Origin: Gloeomargarita lithophora Alchichica-D10
GTDB lineage: Bacteria; Cyanobacteriota; Cyanobacteriia; Gloeomargaritales; Gloeomargaritaceae
Length of the DNA: 64,000 nucleotides
Assembly (NCBI RefSeq): GCF_001870225.1
Contig: NZ_CP017675.1
Location: forward strand, 1,049,756 to 1,113,755
Direction of reading: 5' to 3'
How positions within the stretch are numbered: the stretch's first letter is position 1; every line of letters begins with the position of its first letter. Under the pieces are notes generated by a model. That model was not told the origin of the DNA. It worked only from the letters and a program-made list of their open reading frames with translations, and did not search any database. Positions 59,953 to 64,000 of the stretch are shown in pieces. The position numbers were made by a program, and so were the translations under genes.

Positions 59953-61119
59953 TTACGATCCTTGGGATGGGGCTAACAGCAGTTCCCGCAGATACCCCCG
60001 CGCCCGCTGGGGTGCCTCGTGATACAGTTCCAAAAATCGGGCTTTTTTCTCCGGGGTATCCAGCAAATCCCGGTTACTGCGGGCAATCGCCTCCCCCGCC
60101 CACTGCACCGCCCCTTCCCCGGAATAGAACTGACTGCGTACGGATTCCACACATTCCTCCCGGCTGGGTTTGTGGTGAAACACCCGGGTATGATTCGCCA
60201 TCCGCAGGACATCCCGCTGGGGGTCAATCCGCCAATTCCCCTGCTCGTCCTGCTTCCAGAGATTGGCCTTCGCCCCGGCGGCCTCCTGATCCTCCGCCGC
60301 AAATTGCCGCATTCCAGCGCTTCTTCTGATGTTCCCCGCCACCACCGTCGCCGCCGCTTGGTCAATCAACAAACAACATTCAATCGAGGTCAACTGCCGT
60401 CCCACCGCCTGATTGAGAATCCCGGCCACCCGGGGAAACAACTGGGGCAGTAAAGCCGGATTGGCAATCCCCCCAAAACCCTTCAGCACCTCCCCCTTGG
60501 GACGCACCTGGCTCAAATCCACGGTGAGGTGCCAAACCCCCTCTGCGCTCGGTTCACTCGCCAGTTCCAGCAAACTTTGATACGCCTGCACCCAACCCCG
60601 GCGCGAATCCCCCACCCGGACGGTGACCTGCCCCCCTTGGCGTGCCACCTGGGTCAATTTTTCCCGTGCCTCGGCGGGTTTATCCCCCGGTTGCCCTAGC
60701 ATCGTCACCTGCAATCGGGTGGTAATCGGGGGTAATTGATTAAAATACTCTGCCTCCAGCACCGCCCCCGTCCCCGAACCCTGCATCGCCAAATCCATCA
60801 TCAAGCCAAAGCCCCGCCAATCCCTGATCCGCTGGGAGGTGCAATTGTAGGCACCGGAAAAATTCTCCGGCTGGTGAATCCAATCCGTCCCCCCCACCCA
60901 CAGCCACCGCCCGGAAGTCAAGGCTTTTAACTGTTGTTGCATCTCCAAAACCAGGGCTTGTTCGGCGGGGGTAAAGTTTCCTAGGGTGGCTAAATCCTGT
61001 ACCGTCCGCTCACACACCTGCTCCCAGGATTCCCGTACCCCCTGGAAACGGCGGCTGTAGGTGCGGAAAAATACGGGATAGGCGCAGGGAGCGGCCAGCA
61101 ACCGGGGAGATTCAGACAT
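59953..61119 (-). CDS. nrdJ: Ribonucleotide reductase class II (NrdJ), N-terminal half only
   Basis: 388 residues from the ATG at 61119. The sequence follows cyanobacterial adenosylcobalamin-dependent ribonucleotide reductases closely: AYPVFFRTYSRRFQG, SGRWLWVGGTDWI, NFSGAYNCTSQ, GAVLEAEYFNQLPPI, IRRSAGMRQFA, MANHTRVFHHKP and FYSGEGAVQWAGEAIARSN. It then stops after GYLRELLLAPSQGS. The NPCGE active-site segment, the second catalytic Cys region and the whole C-terminal half (about 350 residues) are missing and are not found downstream. No intein motif is present at the end. It is either a truncated gene or one part of a split enzyme encoded elsewhere. Confidence 0.88.
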   Translation of the reverse strand: MSESPRLLAAPCAYPVFFRTYSRRFQGVRESWEQVCERTVQDLATLGNFTPAEQALVLEMQQQLKALTSGRWLWVGGTDWIHQPENFSGAYNCTSQRIRDWRGFGLMMDLAMQGSGTGAVLEAEYFNQLPPITTRLQVTMLGQPGDKPAEAREKLTQVARQGGQVTVRVGDSRRGWVQAYQSLLELASEPSAEGVWHLTVDLSQVRPKGEVLKGFGGIANPALLPQLFPRVAGILNQAVGRQLTSIECCLLIDQAAATVVAGNIRRSAGMRQFAAEDQEAAGAKANLWKQDEQGNWRIDPQRDVLRMANHTRVFHHKPSREECVESVRSQFYSGEGAVQWAGEAIARSNRDLLDTPEKKARFLELYHEAPQRARGYLRELLLAPSQGS

Positions 61120-61268
61120 ACCAACCCTTAACAAACGAAATGAACACTATCTTAAAACTTTAACCGATACCCCCGGATTAAATGATGCCTTGCCAGCGAG
61201 GAGAATTTTTAGGATACAGTACAATAGAGAGCTACTGTGTTCCTAATGACAGACTTTTTTCTAATTTC

Positions 61269-61544
61269 ATGCCCAATTCCATAACCGGCGAATCCTATTT
61301 GAACCACCCCAATTTCGGTCTGTTGTACCGGATTTGTCGCCTGGGGGATGGGAGCGAATTGTATATGACCCTGTACGCCCACCGGCTTTTTTTTCATGTG
61401 CATTATCTCGCCGAGTCCCTGGATGTGGAACCCGTCAGCCGCAATCAAGCCCGGATGCTACTAGAAATGCACCTGCGGGAACTGCGGCGGCTCGACAAAA
61501 CCCAAGAATACCAAAAACTGCAAAAGGTAGAAAAACAAATGTAG
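61269..61544 (+). CDS. pipX: PipX, PII-interacting coactivator of NtcA
   Basis: 91 residues from the ATG at 61269; in-frame codons from 61182 would add an unlikely leader. The core SYLNHPNFGLLYRICRLGD and ELYMTLYAHRLFFHV and SRNQARMLLEMHLRELRRL match PipX, which binds either PII (GlnB) or the nitrogen regulator NtcA according to carbon/nitrogen state. It precedes pipY by 16 bp, the conserved cyanobacterial pair. An AT-rich TACAAT box lies upstream around 61220. Confidence 0.93.
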   Translation: MPNSITGESYLNHPNFGLLYRICRLGDGSELYMTLYAHRLFFHVHYLAESLDVEPVSRNQARMLLEMHLRELRRLDKTQEYQKLQKVEKQM

Positions 61545-61560
61545 CATGAGCCAAATGTAA

Positions 61561-62226
61561 ATGAGTGAGGACACCCTTCCCCAACGATTGCAGGCCATCC
61601 AAGGCCGCATCCCTTCCCCAGTGCGCCTGGTGTGCGTCACCAAGCAGGTTCCCATCCCAGTCATCCGCCAAGCCTATGCCTTAGGATTGCGAGATTTTGG
61701 CGAAAATCGGGTGCAAGAAGCCCAGGTCAAAGCCCAGGCGTTAGCCGACCTGCCCGACATCACCTGGCACCTGATCGGCCACCTACAAAGCAACAAAGCC
61801 CGCGCCGCCCTGCAACTATTCCCCTGGATTCATAGCGTTGACAGCCTCGCCATCGCCCAAAAACTTGACCAACTCAACCAAACCCTCGCCCAACCAGCGC
61901 AACTCCTGCTCCAGGTGAAACTCCGCCCCGACCCCCAGAAATACGGCTGGACCGTACCCGAATTGCACGCCGCCCTCCCCGCCCTGAGCCAGTTGCAACA
62001 CGTCAAAATTGTCGGTTTGATGACCATCCTGCCCCTGGGACTATCCCCCGGCGAACGCCAGCACCTATTTAGCGAACTGCCCGCCCTGGGTGCCCAACTC
62101 CAGCCCCACCTGCCCCTCCGGGAATATTCTATGGGGATGTCCGATGACTACCCCCAAGCCCTCGCCGCCGGAGCCACCATGATCCGCCTCGGTCGGGGTC
62201 TATTTGGGGAACGCCCCCTGCCTTAA
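61561..62226 (+). CDS. pipY: PipY, YggS-family PLP-homeostasis protein
   Basis: 221 residues. The PLP-binding Lys is in RLVCVTKQVP. Other segments are RDFGENRVQEAQVKAQAL, TWHLIGHLQSNKARAAL, LQHVKIVGLMTILPLG and SMGMSDDYPQALAAGATMIR followed by LGRGLFGERP. Such proteins maintain pyridoxal phosphate balance. In cyanobacteria pipY is co-transcribed with pipX; the 16-bp spacing here agrees. Complete. Confidence 0.95.
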   Translation: MSEDTLPQRLQAIQGRIPSPVRLVCVTKQVPIPVIRQAYALGLRDFGENRVQEAQVKAQALADLPDITWHLIGHLQSNKARAALQLFPWIHSVDSLAIAQKLDQLNQTLAQPAQLLLQVKLRPDPQKYGWTVPELHAALPALSQLQHVKIVGLMTILPLGLSPGERQHLFSELPALGAQLQPHLPLREYSMGMSDDYPQALAAGATMIRLGRGLFGERPLP

Positions 62227-62761
62227 GGTTTTGTGTTTTAGATAACGCACTCTCCCCTAAGCCTGCGCTAAAATAAAAAATCACCATTTTTACTGCGTAT
62301 CCCCCATGACAACTCCCAGCTATTCCTGTATCCTGCCGCACCCAAATATCCCCGCCAAGGCCAACCCAGTGACCTTGGGCACCCCCAACTCAGGGCAACC
62401 ACACCTTAAAAAAACATGAAAATCACCGCCCCGTTTTGCCCCCATATCAGTATAATTACTTAGTCGAATACATAAAGAAGGGTTCTGTCTCTGCCCCTAA
62501 AATTTGGAAATTTTGCCGGGATGTGTTGAATTTTGTTAAAAAAACGGTTACTGTTCAGGTATCATCAGTTTTATTGAAGTACATTGGTAGGCTAATACCC
62601 AGACAATCACCTTCTGTGGTTACGGGTAAACATTCGGTGGATAACCGGATTTGCCCCTTGACCAACCCCAAGCCCCCTCCTCGACACCTGTTATGTTCTC
62701 TACAGTTGATGTGCTAAATGTTTGCTAACCCCCTTATGCCTGTGACAGGAGCCTATACCCC
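62227..62761. other. 535-bp region between pipY and sepF without a supported gene
   Basis: I find no convincing gene. A 37-codon frame from 62306 (MTTPSYSCILPH) and a 93-codon frame from 62436 exist but have poor starts and codon use. A TATAAT hexamer at 62451-62456 could mark a promoter for a long sepF leader. The region is AT-richer than its flanks. A non-coding RNA is possible but no known family is recognised. Confidence 0.5.
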
Positions 62762-63325
62762 ATGCAATTATTAAAGAGACTCCGGGACTTGGTGAGCCTT
62801 GGTGAACCGGTGGAGTATGATTATGACCCTGGTCAACACCAAACACCTGTGCCCCCAATGTCCAGTGCCCCGGATTACCGCGACCCTCCCCGGCGGCGGG
62901 AACGGACACCGTTGGCTACCCCTTCTGAACCCTCTACCCCCCGTAATGTGATGAACAACGTGATCGGTTTGCCCACTGCCCATCCCAACTCGTTTGAAGT
63001 CATGGTGATGGAACCCCGTTCCTTTGAGGAGATGCCCCAGGCGATCCAAGCCCTGCGGGAGCGCAAGTCGGTGGTATTGAATGTGACGTTGATGGAGCCG
63101 GATTTGGCGCAACGGGCGGTGGATTTTGTGGCGGGGGGCACCTATGCCATAGATGGTCACCAGGAGCGGTTGGGGGAAAGCATTTTTCTTTTTACCCCCA
63201 ACGGGGTGCAGGTGAGTACCCGTACCTCGGCACCCAATTCCGCCCCGGCGGAAGCCTCTAGTTCCCTGCGGAACACACCGCCGATTTGGACACCGGAGGC
63301 CATGCCTGCCTATCTGGCGCAGTAA
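62762..63325 (+). CDS. sepF: SepF (Cdv2) cell-division protein
   Basis: 187 residues. The N-terminal amphipathic helix ([14 protein letters not shown]) binds membrane, followed by a Pro/Arg-rich linker and the conserved domain [40 protein letters not shown] and [20 protein letters not shown]. It anchors FtsZ to the membrane. It is followed by proC after 11 bp, the conserved sepF-proC order seen downstream of pipY-type genes. Confidence 0.95.
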   Translation: MQLLKRLRDLVSLGEPVEYDYDPGQHQTPVPPMSSAPDYRDPPRRRERTPLATPSEPSTPRNVMNNVIGLPTAHPNSFEVMVMEPRSFEEMPQAIQALRERKSVVLNVTLMEPDLAQRAVDFVAGGTYAIDGHQERLGESIFLFTPNGVQVSTRTSAPNSAPAEASSSLRNTPPIWTPEAMPAYLAQ

Positions 63326-63336
63326 TTGGTTAATCC

Positions 63337-64000
63337 ATGACCTATCGTTTGGGAGTAATTGGCGGGGGGCGCATGGGGTCAGCCCTGGTTGCGGGTTTAT
63401 TGGCGGAAAAAATTTACACTCCCGCCGAAATCATCATCAGCCATCCCCGTCCCGAACGGCGGCAATTTTGGGCAGATACCTACGGGGTGGGGGTAAGCGG
63501 GGACAATCCAACGGCGGCGGCGGCGAGCCAGGTGGTACTGGTGGCGGTCAAACCCCAGCAATTTGCCCAGGTGGGGCTAGATTTACAGGGGAGTAATCCT
63601 GGGGCAGTTTATATTTCCGTCCTGGCGGGGACAACGTTGGCGACTTTAGAAACCGCCGTACCGGGACGACCCTGGGTGCGAGCCATGCCCAATACGCCAG
63701 TGCAGGTGCGCTCCGGGATGACCGCCTTGGCCTGGGGTGGTCAGGTTAGCGAACCGCAACAGCAATGGGCGGTGCAATTATTTAAGGCGGTGGGGCAGGT
63801 GGTGTGCGTCCCAGAAACCTATCTGAATGGGGTAACGGCCTTAGCGGGTTCCGGGCCGGGGTATGTGGCCCTGCTGGTGGAAGCACTGATTGATGGGGGG
63901 GTGCTGGTGGGACTACCGAGGGCATTGGCGACCCAGTTGGCGTTGCAAACGATTTTGGGAACGGCGCAGTTATTACAACAGCAGTCGCTAAGTCCGGCGG
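63337..64000 (+). CDS. proC: Pyrroline-5-carboxylate reductase, 5' part
   Basis: Only the first 221 codons lie in the window; the frame is open to the right edge. The NADPH-binding motif is LGVIGGGRMGSALVAGL, and VAVKPQQFAQVG, RAMPNTPVQVRSGMTAL and ALAGSGPGYVALLVEALIDG are typical of ProC. It catalyses the last step of proline synthesis. It follows sepF with an 11-bp gap in the usual order. Confidence 0.95.
   Translation, partial: MTYRLGVIGGGRMGSALVAGLLAEKIYTPAEIIISHPRPERRQFWADTYGVGVSGDNPTAAAASQVVLVAVKPQQFAQVGLDLQGSNPGAVYISVLAGTTLATLETAVPGRPWVRAMPNTPVQVRSGMTALAWGGQVSEPQQQWAVQLFKAVGQVVCVPETYLNGVTALAGSGPGYVALLVEALIDGGVLVGLPRALATQLALQTILGTAQLLQQQSLSPA

Noticed and set aside
59953-60010. A split intein at the end of the truncated nrdJ.
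   Set aside because: No intein block A (Cys followed by a beta strand) is found; the frame simply stops after APSQGS.
61215-61240. A GTA...TAC pair upstream of pipX as an NtcA site.
   Set aside because: The separation is 11 bases instead of the 8 required for the GTAN8TAC consensus.
62436-62717. A 93-codon frame upstream of sepF.
   Set aside because: Composition is not convincingly coding, there is no ribosome-binding site, and no family is recognised; it is described as part of the intergenic region.

Overview
The window is chromosomal DNA from a cyanobacterium. The diagnostic genes are ado and aar (the alkane pathway, found essentially only in cyanobacteria), pipX-pipY, ycf51, a CtpA-type protease, an NTRC-type thioredoxin reductase fused to thioredoxin, a DUF3493 photosystem-assembly-type protein, a PatA-like regulator and a PetM-like peptide. 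Codon use favours G/C moderately, roughly the low 50s percent GC by eye. I cannot name the species; a unicellular early-branching lineage such as Gloeomargarita or a Thermosynechococcus-like organism would fit, but that is only a guess.

Layout. 1-11.5 kb: mostly minus-strand housekeeping genes (methyltransferase start, SphX/PstS-like lipoprotein on plus, glycosyltransferase, folP, a CheY/Hpt pair, hom, ctpA, DUF4079, PP2C phosphatase, ald, a lone cysW). 11.5-18.8 kb: an ArsA-type ATPase with an HSP20-like tail, aldo/keto reductase, rnc, an M15 peptidase, a flavin-binding protein, a tandem BMC-like shell protein divergent from ado-aar. 18.8-21.5 kb: a broken restriction-modification system, a tRNA-Thr and small repeats. 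21.6-31.1 kb: SpoIID-like protein, PetM-like peptide, a 1470-residue hybrid CheA with an unusual FWxEI repeat linker, and a 1227-residue secreted TPS-CHAT protein. 31.1-37.4 kb: tRNA-Thr, DUF3493, rel, ComFB-like, alpha/beta hydrolase, NTRC, tRNA-Pro. 37.4-48.5 kb: integrase remnant, P1B-type ATPase, SIMPL protein, PatA-like/CheY pair, ycf51, a dehydrogenase, a catalytically degenerate site-2 protease, MBL-fold protein, DRTGG protein, trmD. 48.5-56 kb: accessory zone with nested small mobile elements, a truncated gene, glcF, two toxin-antitoxin modules bracketed by short repeats, LysR, GST and a split FkbM-like methyltransferase. 56-64 kb: apt, uvrA, a holin-like protein, a half-length nrdJ, then the conserved pipX-pipY-sepF-proC run.

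The strongest unusual signal is a set of non-autonomous, MITE-like elements whose insertions can be read directly. A 104-bp element sits between the catalytic D and ExK of a restriction enzyme; removing it restores a single open frame. A 181-bp element, present in two identical copies, splits a methyltransferase gene; removing one copy plus a 4-bp duplication restores that gene exactly. A third element is nested inside a member of a fourth repeat group. No transposase is encoded in the window, so any mobilising enzyme must act in trans.

Other points for follow-up are an nrdJ that stops before its active-site NPCGE segment, a site-2 protease homologue lacking HExxH, and three 23-30 bp repeats that encode the tail of a LysR gene and delimit two toxin-antitoxin modules. 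All functional assignments come from recognised motifs and gene order, not database searches.
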